Virus record (IMG/VR): IMGVR_UViG_3300042473_001265 | Coordinates: 62,001-126,000 of that record | Length of the DNA stretch: 64,000 bases | Direction: 5' to 3' (one strand) | DNA from: a virus | Shown here: one piece after another, positions 8,783-17,131 of the stretch | Layout: each line of letters begins with the position of its first letter | Numbering within the stretch: the first letter of the stretch is position 1 | Notes under the pieces: generated by a model | What the model saw: only the letters and a program-made list of their open reading frames with translations | Database searches by the model: none | Told to the model about the DNA's origin: nothing | Program-made: the position numbers and the translations under genes

Positions 8783-9142
8783 ATGAGAGCTAGTGAATTT
8801 GCAATTGTGAAAGAAGGTGCAGTGGAGGATCTTGAAAAAGATCTCGACGATCCTAAGGGTTACAGCGCAATTGACCACATGATGCAGACCATTGCCAGAG
8901 ACCACGGCATCACCGGCAAACAATTGCACGATGCGTTTGTGGCCAAGCATGGCGTGATACCTGACCGGTGGACACGAGATCAACTGCGCGAATTGACTTT
9001 TCTTGGATCAGAATGCACCCGAGACTGTTCGGGACACAGAGCCGGATATGACTGGAGCAAACGCAAAGGACTAAAGCTGGGCAATAGTCCATGGAGTCCC
9101 AGTTTCAACAAAGGCGCTGCACTAGCAGTGGCAGGAAAATAA
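8783..9142 (+). CDS. Conserved phage protein with CTS-like leader and C..DCSGH motif
   Basis: 119 residues from the ATG at 8783, 4 nt after the preceding stop. MRASEFAIVKEG is a capsid-targeting-like leader with a possible cleavage after VKE. A helical domain (ARDHGITGKQLHDAFVAKHG) follows and then ECTRDCSGHRAGYDWSKRKG...SPSFNKGA, a motif I recall as recurrent in phage head-interior or structural proteins, although no activity is known. It closes the first gene block. Confidence 0.65.
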   Translation: MRASEFAIVKEGAVEDLEKDLDDPKGYSAIDHMMQTIARDHGITGKQLHDAFVAKHGVIPDRWTRDQLRELTFLGSECTRDCSGHRAGYDWSKRKGLKLGNSPWSPSFNKGAALAVAGK

Positions 9143-9254
9143 CAGAACACACTACCTTAGGACCTTTGCGTTATATAAGTGTGCGCCGGCTGCTGGCGCA
9201 GTGAACCGAATTCGCTACTCGGCTTACTGGAAGTGAGCTTATTACCAAAATGAG
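9143..9254 (+). other. Structured untranslated block
   Basis: No gene. It contains a strong GC hairpin (TGCGCC...GGCGCA at about 9182-9201) and a second possible fold (CCGAATTCGCTACTCGG and flanks). It lies between the head-interior block and the promoter at 9255, so it may serve as a terminator-like or regulatory RNA region; no U-tract is present. Confidence 0.35.
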
Positions 9255-9282
9255 TTGACATCAACAAAATCCATGTTATAAT
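9255..9282 (+). promoter_or_regulatory. Sigma70-type promoter (TTGACA-16-TATAAT)
   Basis: TTGACA at 9255 and TATAAT at 9277, spacing 16. It is placed 22 nt before the ATG at 9305 with GGAG in between, and should drive the DsbA-like gene and polymerase. Confidence 0.75.
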
Positions 9283-9304
9283 AACTTTTTAATCGGAGTA
9301 TTCT

Positions 9305-9568
9305 ATGACACAACAAAAGACATTCAACGGCGACCAAAAGATCAAACTGACAGCAATCATCAATGAGGGCATGCAAGTGACTCAGGAGATTGAAACACTC
9401 ACCGGCGGTCTCAACGACACCATCAAGGCCATTGCAGAAGAACTTGAGATCAAACCCGGTGTGTTGAAAAAGGCCATCAAATTGGCACACAAAGCTGAAT
9501 TTGGCAAGGCCAAACAGGATCACGAATTGCTGGAAACAATTCTTGAGACTGTGGGCAAGACATTATAA
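9305..9568 (+). CDS. DsbA-like transcriptional regulator
   Basis: 87 residues. The all-helical sequence ...AIAEELEIKPGVLKKAIKLAHKAEFGKAKQDHELLETILETV aligns by pattern with T4 DsbA (89 residues), a double-strand DNA-binding protein near late promoters (helix, ELGI-x-GK, HK, alternating acidic tail). Directly upstream of the polymerase and behind a strong promoter. Assignment by length, pattern and context, not by alignment. Confidence 0.6.
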   Translation: MTQQKTFNGDQKIKLTAIINEGMQVTQEIETLTGGLNDTIKAIAEELEIKPGVLKKAIKLAHKAEFGKAKQDHELLETILETVGKTL

Positions 9569-9643
9569 GTACTGTTTTAAACAGCGAGTCGCTCACGATA
9601 CGAGCATGAATCACGGCCCACCGGCCATAAACGGAGAAAATGA
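9569..9643 (+). promoter_or_regulatory. Hairpin-rich leader of the DNA polymerase gene
   Basis: Three short inverted repeats occur in 75 nt: CTGTTTTAAACAG, GCGAG...CTCGC-like pairing, and GGCC-CACC-GGCC just before the Shine-Dalgarno ACGGAG. T4 gp43 is known to bind a hairpin at its own ribosome site; the last hairpin is placed as such an operator would be. Inference only. Confidence 0.4.
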
Positions 9644-12301
9644 TTGAGTTATGTAGACGCACTGTTTGATCGTGAGCACGATCGCATCCATGTTGTAGAA
9701 CGCCAAGGCGGCAAGAGAGTCTACAAAGAATATCCAGCCAACTACATCTTCTACTATGATGATGCCCGTGGCAAGTTCCGCAGCATCTACGACACACCTG
9801 TGTCAAGATTCAGCACACGCAACAACAAAGAATTTCGCAAAGAAGTTCGCATGCACGGCGGCAAGCAGTTGTATGAAAGCGATATCAATCCCATCTTTAG
9901 ATGCTTTGAAGAAAACTACAAAGATGCTGTTGCCCCAGAACTGCAAACGGCCTTTTTTGACATTGAAGTAGACTTTGACAAAGAGCGCGGGTTTTCTCCC
10001 ACTCACGATCCGTTCAATGCCATCACTGCCATTTCTGTTTATTTGAACTGGCTGGATCAGTTGGTCACATTGGCTGTGCCGCCCAAAAGTATCAGCATGG
10101 CTACTGCACAAGAACTGGTTGCTGAATTTGACAACACATTCTTGTTTGACAACGAAGCAGACATGCTGAAAATGTTTCTGGACCTGATTGACGATGCCGA
10201 TGTACTCAGCGGTTGGAATTCAGAGGGCTACGACATTCCCTACACAGTGAATCGTATCACTCGCATACTCAGCAAAGACGACACACGCAAGTTCTGTCTG
10301 TGGGGGCAGTTTCCCAAACCAAGGCAATTTGAACGCTTTGGTGCTGAACAACAAACATACGATCTGATCGGTCGTGTGCATATGGACTATATGCAGTTGT
10401 ATCGCAAATACACATATGAAGAACGACACAGCTACAGCCTGGATGCCATTGCCGAACACGAGTTAGGCGAGCGCAAGACACAGTTTGAAGGCACACTGGA
10501 TCAACTGTACAATCAACACTTCCGAACATTCATTGCCTACAACAGACAAGATACTGCACTGTTGGACAAGCTGGACAAGAAACTACAGTTTTTGGATCTG
10601 GCCAACACACTGGCACATGCCAACACTGTGTTGCTACAGACCACAATGGGTGCAGTTGCTGTGACTGACCAGGCCATTATCAACGAAGCACACGAGCGTG
10701 GCATGGTTGTGCCCAATCGCAAGCAACAGCTCACTGACGACAACACTCAGGCCGCAGGTGCCTATGTGGCATATCCCAAGAAGGGCATGAGTGAATGGAT
10801 TGGTTCGGTTGACATCAACAGCCTGTATCCATCGGCAATTCGTGCCATGAACATGGGTCCAGAAACTGTGATAGGTCAACTGCGACCCATCATGACTGAT
10901 CGTTACATCAAAGACAAAATGAACGGTGGCGCAAGTTTTGCAGCAGCGTGGGAGGGCCTGTTCGGCAGTTTGGAATACACTGCGGTGATGGAACAACAAC
11001 GCGGCACTGAACTCACAGTGGATTGGCAAGATGGCGAGACCAATGTGTATTCAGCGGCTGAGATGTGGTCCATTGTGTTTGATTCAAATCGTCCATGGAT
11101 CTTGACTGCCAACGGAACCATTATCACTTACGAAAAGAAAGGTATCATTCCCGGTCTGCTGGAACGATGGTATAGTGAACGCAAAGAAATGCAGGCCAAG
11201 AAAAAAGATGCCAAAGACAAAAAAGAAGAAGCATTCTGGGACAAGCGGCAACTGGTCAAGAAGATCAACTTGAACAGCTTGTACGGAGCCCTGCTGAATC
11301 CCGGTTGCAGATTCTTTGACCATCGCATTGGTCAGAGTACCACACTGACAGGCCGTGCCATTGCCCGACACATGGATGCTTACATCAATGAATGTATCAC
11401 TGGCAAGTATGATCATACCGGCGATGCTGTGATATACGGCGACACTGATTCATGTTACTTCAGTGCTTGGCCGGCAATCAAGACCGAAGTAGAGCAAGGT
11501 CGCATGGAGTGGAGCAAGGAAACTTGTATTGCTTTGTATGACTCAATTGCAGATCAAGTAAACGATTCATTCCCGGGTTTTATGGAGCAGGCATTCCATT
11601 GTCCGCGAGACATGGGCGGGTTGATCAAAGCCGGCCGCGAGCTGGTGGCAGATCGTGGCCTGTTCATCACAAAGAAACGCTATGCTGTAAACATCATTGA
11701 CCTTGAAGGCAAGCGATTGGACGTCAATGGTGCGCTGGGCAAGACAAAAGTCATGGGGCTTGACCTCAAGCGCAGTGATACACCCAAAGTGATTCAAGAC
11801 TTCTTGTTGGAGATTTTGAATCTTGCGTTGAGTGGAGCACAAAAAGAAAGCATCATTGAACGCATCCGTGAATTCAAATACGAGTTCATGGATCGACCCG
11901 GCTGGGAAAAAGGATCGCCCAAGCGTGTCAACAACTTGACCAAATATGCAGCAGAAGAAACACGCCAAGGCAAAGCCAACATGCCTGGCCATGTCAGAGC
12001 TGCAATGAACTGGAACAATCTGAGACGCATGAACAGTGACAACTATTCAATGCAGATTGTGGATGGTATGAAAACAATTGTGTGCAAACTCAAGAGCAAT
12101 GCACTGGGTTGGACCAGCATTGGCTATCCCACAGACGAACAACGCTTGCCGGAGTGGTTCAAGGAACTGCCGTTTGATGACGGATTGATGGAGGCCACTG
12201 TGGTGGATCAGAAGATTGACAACCTGTTGGGTGTAATGGAGTGGGACTTGCCCAGTGCAACCAACACAGAAAACACATTCCAAAATTTATTTGAATGGTA
12301 A
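9644..12301 (+). CDS. Family B replicative DNA polymerase (T4 gp43-like)
   Basis: 885 residues (T4 gp43: 898) from a TTG start with ACGGAG upstream; an out-of-frame ATG lies at 9640. Exonuclease motifs: ExoI FFDIEVDF (D106, E108), ExoII WNSEGYDIPY, ExoIII YNRQDTALLDKLD. Polymerase motifs: DINSLYPSAI (residue about 390), KKINLNSLYGALLNP and YGDTDSCYF (residue about 599). All catalytic acids are present, so it should be an active replicative polymerase with 3'-5' proofreading. It works with the sliding clamp encoded at 13323. No split or intein is seen. Confidence 0.95.
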   Translation: MSYVDALFDREHDRIHVVERQGGKRVYKEYPANYIFYYDDARGKFRSIYDTPVSRFSTRNNKEFRKEVRMHGGKQLYESDINPIFRCFEENYKDAVAPELQTAFFDIEVDFDKERGFSPTHDPFNAITAISVYLNWLDQLVTLAVPPKSISMATAQELVAEFDNTFLFDNEADMLKMFLDLIDDADVLSGWNSEGYDIPYTVNRITRILSKDDTRKFCLWGQFPKPRQFERFGAEQQTYDLIGRVHMDYMQLYRKYTYEERHSYSLDAIAEHELGERKTQFEGTLDQLYNQHFRTFIAYNRQDTALLDKLDKKLQFLDLANTLAHANTVLLQTTMGAVAVTDQAIINEAHERGMVVPNRKQQLTDDNTQAAGAYVAYPKKGMSEWIGSVDINSLYPSAIRAMNMGPETVIGQLRPIMTDRYIKDKMNGGASFAAAWEGLFGSLEYTAVMEQQRGTELTVDWQDGETNVYSAAEMWSIVFDSNRPWILTANGTIITYEKKGIIPGLLERWYSERKEMQAKKKDAKDKKEEAFWDKRQLVKKINLNSLYGALLNPGCRFFDHRIGQSTTLTGRAIARHMDAYINECITGKYDHTGDAVIYGDTDSCYFSAWPAIKTEVEQGRMEWSKETCIALYDSIADQVNDSFPGFMEQAFHCPRDMGGLIKAGRELVADRGLFITKKRYAVNIIDLEGKRLDVNGALGKTKVMGLDLKRSDTPKVIQDFLLEILNLALSGAQKESIIERIREFKYEFMDRPGWEKGSPKRVNNLTKYAAEETRQGKANMPGHVRAAMNWNNLRRMNSDNYSMQIVDGMKTIVCKLKSNALGWTSIGYPTDEQRLPEWFKELPFDDGLMEATVVDQKIDNLLGVMEWDLPSATNTENTFQNLFEW

Positions 12302-12305
12302 AGAT

Positions 12306-13289
12306 ATGAAACTAAGCGAACTCATTGCCTACCGCAATCAACTGCTGGAATATGATGTGGCAGATATACAGTATCATGCTCGACATAAATTGGCCGATGT
12401 TGTGCATACTGTGAAAAACAGTGTGATACAGCCGCGATCTTTCACGCAGTCGATAGAAGAAGATTTAAATAATCTAGTTGACATCTTTAATCAATTTGGA
12501 TTGACACTGGACGAGTTGGTAAAAGAACTGGATTCCTTAATTGAAACTGTTGAAAAGACCTACTATAAAGATAGCACAGCACAGTACAACGAAGAGTCTA
12601 CTAGATACGGTCATTTGTCCGACAGCACCAACGCCCAAGTCAACCAACAAATCATTGACCGTAGTCTAGCAATAAGTCCAGAAACTCAACAGATGCTGTT
12701 GGACAGAATAAAATCTTTTGTAGACTGGAAGTATGCTGGATTGATCATTAGACCGGGAAAAGAAACTTTCATTGATGATTTGGTAGCACTGGATCCATTG
12801 TATCTTGTTGACTACAGTCATGCATTGTTGGCACCAGCTCGGAGTAAATTCAATGCTGAGTATCAAAATAGATTAAGAACATACGAAGAATCTCCGGTCA
12901 CAACTGATGTGCTGGCTGCAATACCAGACAATCAACTGGGACTGTGTCTGGCATTTAATTTCTTTGAATTCACACCGATTGAAGTGGTAGAAAACTATTT
13001 GGAAATTATATTTAAAAAACTAAGACCTGGCGGCACACTGGCCATGACATTCAATGATTGCGATCGTGCTCATTGTGTGGCATTGGTTGAAAAAAACTTC
13101 TGTTTTTATACACCAGGAAGGCGTGTCAAAGCCGCAGCCAAGCGACTCAAATATCAACAGCAGTTTATGTGGACCGACAAGCTGAATCTCACCTGGCTGG
13201 AATTGCGTAAACCTGGAACACTCACTAGTCTAAAAGGCGGACAAACATTGGCAAAAATATTACCCAAACCACTTGCAAAATCTAAATAA
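12306..13289 (+). CDS. Two-domain protein with C-terminal methyltransferase-like fold
   Basis: 327 residues from the ATG at 12306. The N-terminal half is helical (MKLSELIAYRNQLLEYDVADIQYHARHKL) and may be a coiled coil. The C-terminal half has the sequence order of a class I methyltransferase (LALDPLYLVDYS-like strand, DVLAAIPDNQLGLCLAFNFFEF, LRPGGTLAMTFNDCDR). A canonical glycine-rich SAM loop is not clear, so it may be degenerate. It sits between polymerase and clamp. The target is unknown. Confidence 0.5.
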   Translation: MKLSELIAYRNQLLEYDVADIQYHARHKLADVVHTVKNSVIQPRSFTQSIEEDLNNLVDIFNQFGLTLDELVKELDSLIETVEKTYYKDSTAQYNEESTRYGHLSDSTNAQVNQQIIDRSLAISPETQQMLLDRIKSFVDWKYAGLIIRPGKETFIDDLVALDPLYLVDYSHALLAPARSKFNAEYQNRLRTYEESPVTTDVLAAIPDNQLGLCLAFNFFEFTPIEVVENYLEIIFKKLRPGGTLAMTFNDCDRAHCVALVEKNFCFYTPGRRVKAAAKRLKYQQQFMWTDKLNLTWLELRKPGTLTSLKGGQTLAKILPKPLAKSK

Positions 13290-13301
13290 ACCATATACAA
13301 T
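13273..13301 (+). promoter_or_regulatory. Promoter of the clamp gene (TTGCAA-17-TACAAT)
   Basis: -35 TTGCAA at 13273, TACAAT at 13296, spacing 17, inside the end of the preceding gene. A good Shine-Dalgarno (TAGGAGA) lies before the ATG at 13323. Confidence 0.6.
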
Positions 13302-13322
13302 ACACTATAGGAGAAATAAAAC

Positions 13323-14045
13323 ATGAAAGATCATTTACTAGACCTGGTTCAACACACACTCGATTTGGGTGTAATTGACTTGGTTAAAATCACAGGCGAC
13401 GACAAAGAAACAGTTATTGCTGCGGTGGCAGAAGACCGTTCGGTAGTAGTGGAAGGCAAGTTTGCTGGACCAGTGGCAGATTTTGTTGGTACCTTTGGCA
13501 TGCCAAATTTAAACAAGTTAAAAATCTTGTTGAATCTTCAGGAATACCGCGAGAACGCCAAACTCAGTATCACACGCAAGACCACAGGCGAACCAGATGG
13601 TATTGCATTTGAAAACGCTGCTGGCGACTTTAAAAACAGCTATCGCTTTATGGCCAGTGGCATGGTGAACGACCAGCTCAAGAACTATAAATTTAAAACA
13701 CCAACTTGGCACATTGAGTTTGAACCAACTGTGGCCAGTATCCTGCGTTTGAAAATGCAAGCACAGGCCAACGCCGAAGAAACCAACTTTCAAGCAAAAA
13801 CCGATGGTACCGACTTGATGTTCTTCTTTGGCGATCACAGCACTCACGCTGGAAACTTTGTGTTTCAACCAAACATCACAGGACAGCTCAAACGAGCATG
13901 GTCGTGGCCTATTGTGACATTCATCAGCATTATGAATCTTGCTGGCGACAAGATTGTCCGGATCAGTGATGACGGTGCAGCAATGATCACTGTGGATTCA
14001 GGACTTGCTGTTTATAACTACATTCTTCCAGCACAGAGCAAGTGA
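13323..14045 (+). CDS. Sliding clamp (T4 gp45-like)
   Basis: 240 residues (T4 gp45: 228). The order of motifs fits the family: an N-terminal helix-strand (DLVQHTLDLGVIDLVKI), DFVGTFGMPNLNKLKILLNL, SYRFMASGMVNDQLKNYKFKTPTWHIEFEPT and the C-terminal strand MITVDSGLAVYNYILPAQ. The clamp tethers the polymerase to DNA and, in T4, couples replication to late transcription. The stop overlaps the DpdA start, linking the clamp to DNA modification. Confidence 0.88.
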   Translation: MKDHLLDLVQHTLDLGVIDLVKITGDDKETVIAAVAEDRSVVVEGKFAGPVADFVGTFGMPNLNKLKILLNLQEYRENAKLSITRKTTGEPDGIAFENAAGDFKNSYRFMASGMVNDQLKNYKFKTPTWHIEFEPTVASILRLKMQAQANAEETNFQAKTDGTDLMFFFGDHSTHAGNFVFQPNITGQLKRAWSWPIVTFISIMNLAGDKIVRISDDGAAMITVDSGLAVYNYILPAQSK

Positions 14046-15604
14046 TGGAACAAGACAATCTAACAGCCAAGCAAAAAGATTACGCCATATTTTTGCCGGC
14101 TATTAGTGGATTCTACGCCACCTTTGTAGGCAAGCAGCGTGATCCAGTAAATGGTCCCTATGTGGAGCCAGGTCGTATGCCCGCAGGTATTCCTGATATG
14201 GAACAACTGAACTGGCTCAACAGCCAGCAAGCATTGTTTCCATATCGGTGGAGTCTGTATTCAGGTGGACACGCCAACTTAGATCTTACCAAACCAGACT
14301 GGTCAGAGGATATGGTTCGTAATCGTGAGCCTGGCACACTCGTGTTAGGCGACTCGGGTGGATTCCAGATTGCCAAAGGTCTGTGGGAAGGCGATTGGAA
14401 AGCCAACTCGGGCTGTGCCAAAGCACAAAAGAAGCGCGAATCTATTCTCAAATGGCTAGACGGTGTTGCCACATACGGCATGACTCTGGATATCCCTACC
14501 TGGGTTATTCATGACAAGAATGCCAGCGACAAGTGCGGTATCAAAACACTGCAAGAAGCAGTTGACGCTACCAAATACAACAACGAATACTTTATGAAAC
14601 ATCGTAAAGGTGTTAAAAATGGTGGCATGAAAGTGTTGAATGTTCTGCAGGGTGCCAGTCATGCCGACGCTGATCGCTGGTACGACCTAATGAAAGACTA
14701 CTGCGATCCTGTCAAGTATCCAGACACTCACTTCAACGGCTGGAGCATGGGCGGACAGAACATGTGTGATGTGCATTTGGTGCTCAAGCGTTTGGTAGCA
14801 TTGCGACATGACAATTTGTTGCAACCAGGTATTCACGATTGGATGCACTTTTTGGGTACCAGCAAGTTGGAATGGGCCGTGCTGCTGACTGTGATTCAGC
14901 GAGCAGTTAGAAAGTATGTGAATCCAGAATTTACCATTTCTTTTGATTGTGCCAGTCCATTCCTGGCCACTGCCAATGGTCAAGTGTATCACGAGATTGT
15001 GCTGCCACACAATGGCAAGTGGAGTTACAGAATGAATCCCATTGCGGATGACAAAAAGTACAGCACAGACACACGCCCGTATGGACAAGCAGTGGTGGCA
15101 GATGGCCTGGTTGATAAATTCGACGAAAGTCCCATCAGCCAACATCTGCAGATGAAAGATATTTGTTATTACAAACCCGGTGACCTAAATAAGATTGGCA
15201 AAGAAGGCAAAACAAGTTGGGACAGTTTCAGCTATGCTTTGTTGATGGGTCATAATGTGTGGTTACATTTGGAATCAGTGCAACGGGCCAACAGAGAATT
15301 TGATGCTGGATCAAGACCCAAAATGATGTGGGACACCAATGGCGATTACACCAAGTTTGAAGACATTGTGGAAGCAATCTTTGCTACACCAGATCGAGCA
15401 GAAGCAGAAGCCATCATTGAACAGTACGATCGTTATTGGATGGACATAGTCGGCACTCGCGGATTCAAAGGCAAGAAGGCCAAAAACGCTCGTTCACAAT
15501 TCAACGCATTGTTCGAAACAGTTGACGACGAGGTCGATGATAATGTACAATCACAACAAGCAATAGACGATCGAATTGCAATTCAAGAAGATTTAGGTTT
15601 ATGA
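14045..15604 (+). CDS. dpdA: DpdA-type 7-deazaguanine DNA transglycosylase
   Basis: 519 residues; I choose the ATG at 14045 (TGATG overlap) over the GTG at 14042. Tgt/DpdA features: LVLGDSGGFQIAKGLWEGD, YGMTLDIPTWVIHDKNA, NVLQGASHADADRWYDLMKDY and FNGWSMGGQNMCDVHLVLKRL. DpdA proteins exchange guanine in DNA for a 7-deazaguanine made by FolE, QueD and QueE, all encoded in this window. The modification protects phage DNA from restriction in known cases. The final base is not predictable from the sequence. Family call strong; DNA rather than tRNA as substrate is inferred from length, phage context and the pathway genes. Confidence 0.85.
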   Translation: MEQDNLTAKQKDYAIFLPAISGFYATFVGKQRDPVNGPYVEPGRMPAGIPDMEQLNWLNSQQALFPYRWSLYSGGHANLDLTKPDWSEDMVRNREPGTLVLGDSGGFQIAKGLWEGDWKANSGCAKAQKKRESILKWLDGVATYGMTLDIPTWVIHDKNASDKCGIKTLQEAVDATKYNNEYFMKHRKGVKNGGMKVLNVLQGASHADADRWYDLMKDYCDPVKYPDTHFNGWSMGGQNMCDVHLVLKRLVALRHDNLLQPGIHDWMHFLGTSKLEWAVLLTVIQRAVRKYVNPEFTISFDCASPFLATANGQVYHEIVLPHNGKWSYRMNPIADDKKYSTDTRPYGQAVVADGLVDKFDESPISQHLQMKDICYYKPGDLNKIGKEGKTSWDSFSYALLMGHNVWLHLESVQRANREFDAGSRPKMMWDTNGDYTKFEDIVEAIFATPDRAEAEAIIEQYDRYWMDIVGTRGFKGKKAKNARSQFNALFETVDDEVDDNVQSQQAIDDRIAIQEDLGL

Positions 15605-16110
15605 TTAGAAAAGATCACGACGATTCGGTAAAGTTCTTTACTGGAACAGAAGTAGAACACACTCCTGCATTGGGAAAGAAAACTCTGTTTGTGGTGGGTG
15701 TGCAGTCAGTGGATGACATTGCTGCACACCTAACAGGCTGCGAACACATCTACTTTGGCGCCAACCAGAGTTTTCCCAACTATGACATCAATGCTCGTGG
15801 TTGGCTAGACTGGGAGAACATGATTGGACCATTCCTAGACCGAGGTTATCTATGCACCCTAGACATAGATGTCAAATCCGTGGAAGGCTTGTTAGAAAGC
15901 GGATTCACCGAACATCACAACTTCATTCCCATGATATCGGTCAAGCTGCCTTACATACGCCAGCTGGGCTACAACGCCACACTCAAACTGGACGACAAAG
16001 ACTTTGCTGCTACCAATCCTGGAGTGTGGTGTCACAGTGTACACAAATTACAAAGTCGCACAGCATTCACTGACTGGGATCAGTACAACAAAGACGAGGT
16101 AGTAAAATGA
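15601..16110 (+). CDS. DpdA-coupled conserved protein
   Basis: 169 residues, ATG overlapping the DpdA stop by 4 nt. Motifs: KFFTGTEVEHTPALGKKTLFVVGVQ, HIYFGANQSFPNYD and FIPMISVKLPYIRQLGYNATLKLDDKDF. The alternating strands and helices look like part of an alpha/beta barrel. I do not recognise a named family but recall similar proteins next to DpdA in other phages. Coupling suggests a role in making or handling the deazaguanine base. Confidence 0.55.
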   Translation: MIRKDHDDSVKFFTGTEVEHTPALGKKTLFVVGVQSVDDIAAHLTGCEHIYFGANQSFPNYDINARGWLDWENMIGPFLDRGYLCTLDIDVKSVEGLLESGFTEHHNFIPMISVKLPYIRQLGYNATLKLDDKDFAATNPGVWCHSVHKLQSRTAFTDWDQYNKDEVVK

Positions 16111-16397
16111 TTAGATGGTTATGGTCAAGAATGATGAAATGGGGTTGGGATTTCAACCACAATCTACAAGAAAACGATGTAGTCTATGCCCTAGGAAGCA
16201 GAGATGATGATAGTATTGAATTGTCAGACCCATTAACCTTTAGAATACAAACAGTGTTGGGCGGCACCTTGATAGAAACCAGTTATTATCATAGGAAATC
16301 AGAGGATCGTCGCTCTAAATTATATATTGTCACACCAGAAGAAAACTTGTCTGAAAGTGTGGGTAAAATTGTAACCATGGAACTACTACAAAAATGA
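16107..16397 (+). CDS. Hypothetical protein
   Basis: 96 residues, overlapping both neighbours by 4 nt. The N-terminus MIRWLWSRMMKWGWDF is Trp/Met-rich and amphipathic; the rest (DDDSIELSDPLTFRIQTVLGGTLIETSYY) is beta-like. Not recognised. Co-translated with the DpdA cluster. Confidence 0.55.
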   Translation: MIRWLWSRMMKWGWDFNHNLQENDVVYALGSRDDDSIELSDPLTFRIQTVLGGTLIETSYYHRKSEDRRSKLYIVTPEENLSESVGKIVTMELLQK

Positions 16398-16867
16398 TAC
16401 AAGCACAACGAGAAGCAATAGATCGCATCGTGGAAAAGGCCGAACGCAAAGTCTGGGTCACATTCCAAAAAGAAGGCATACATAAATACCCTGCGGCGCT
16501 GACAGATCCAGCGTTGGCCACAGGAGATGAATATGATGTATCGTTTTTGGGCCATCCTCATCGCCACATCTTTCATTTCAGGGTGTGGATCGATGTGTTC
16601 CATAATGACCGGGACATCGAGTTCATCCAATTCAAACGCTGGCTCGAAAACCTGTTCCGGCCTAAACATACCGACAATAACAATAATACGGATTCCGTTC
16701 TAAGCCTTGACTACAAAAGTTGCGAGATGATCGCAGATGACATATATATACAGATTGCACAGCGATATCCGGACAGAGCTGTGTGGATTGAAGTATCCGA
16801 AGACAATGAAAACGGCTGCTTGATCAAGTATGAACTTTCTCGTCCTAACCTCTCTTTAAAAATTTAA
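16394..16867 (+). CDS. Hypothetical protein
   Basis: 157 residues, overlapping the upstream stop by 4 nt. The block YDVSFLGHPHRHIFHFRVWIDVFHNDRDIEFIQFKRWLENLF is His/aromatic-rich; resembles small phage proteins of unknown function. A 6-carboxy-tetrahydropterin-type zinc site is not present. Followed by an AT-rich 39-nt gap. Confidence 0.55.
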   Translation: MIQAQREAIDRIVEKAERKVWVTFQKEGIHKYPAALTDPALATGDEYDVSFLGHPHRHIFHFRVWIDVFHNDRDIEFIQFKRWLENLFRPKHTDNNNNTDSVLSLDYKSCEMIADDIYIQIAQRYPDRAVWIEVSEDNENGCLIKYELSRPNLSLKI

Positions 16868-16906
16868 AAATTTTTAAATCTCATCAACCTTTAAAAAAGA
16901 AACATC

Positions 16907-17128
16907 ATGGCCAAACAACTCGTACAAGCCAACCCCAAGTCTACAGCAGCACTGGAAGAACTAGGAACCTTTCTGGAATTTTGTTGCGATTTTGGATATC
17001 GTTACAATGAAGCAGACCTGTATAACTTCAAAAGTTATGCCTGGCAGCAATACAACAAGTTCACGCAGGGTAAAAACGCTCGTGACATGTGGGCCGAAGA
17101 TGCTCGTAGGTTAAACAGAAATATTTAA
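16907..17128 (+). CDS. Small conserved phage protein
   Basis: 73 residues (MAKQLVQANPKSTAALEELGTFLEFCCDFGYRYNEADLYNFKSY...), helical, no motif. The sequence style (a GK-like KFTQGKNARDMWAEDARR end) is one I recall in T4-like cyanophages. Function unknown. Confidence 0.6.
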   Translation: MAKQLVQANPKSTAALEELGTFLEFCCDFGYRYNEADLYNFKSYAWQQYNKFTQGKNARDMWAEDARRLNRNI

Positions 17129-17131
17129 ATC

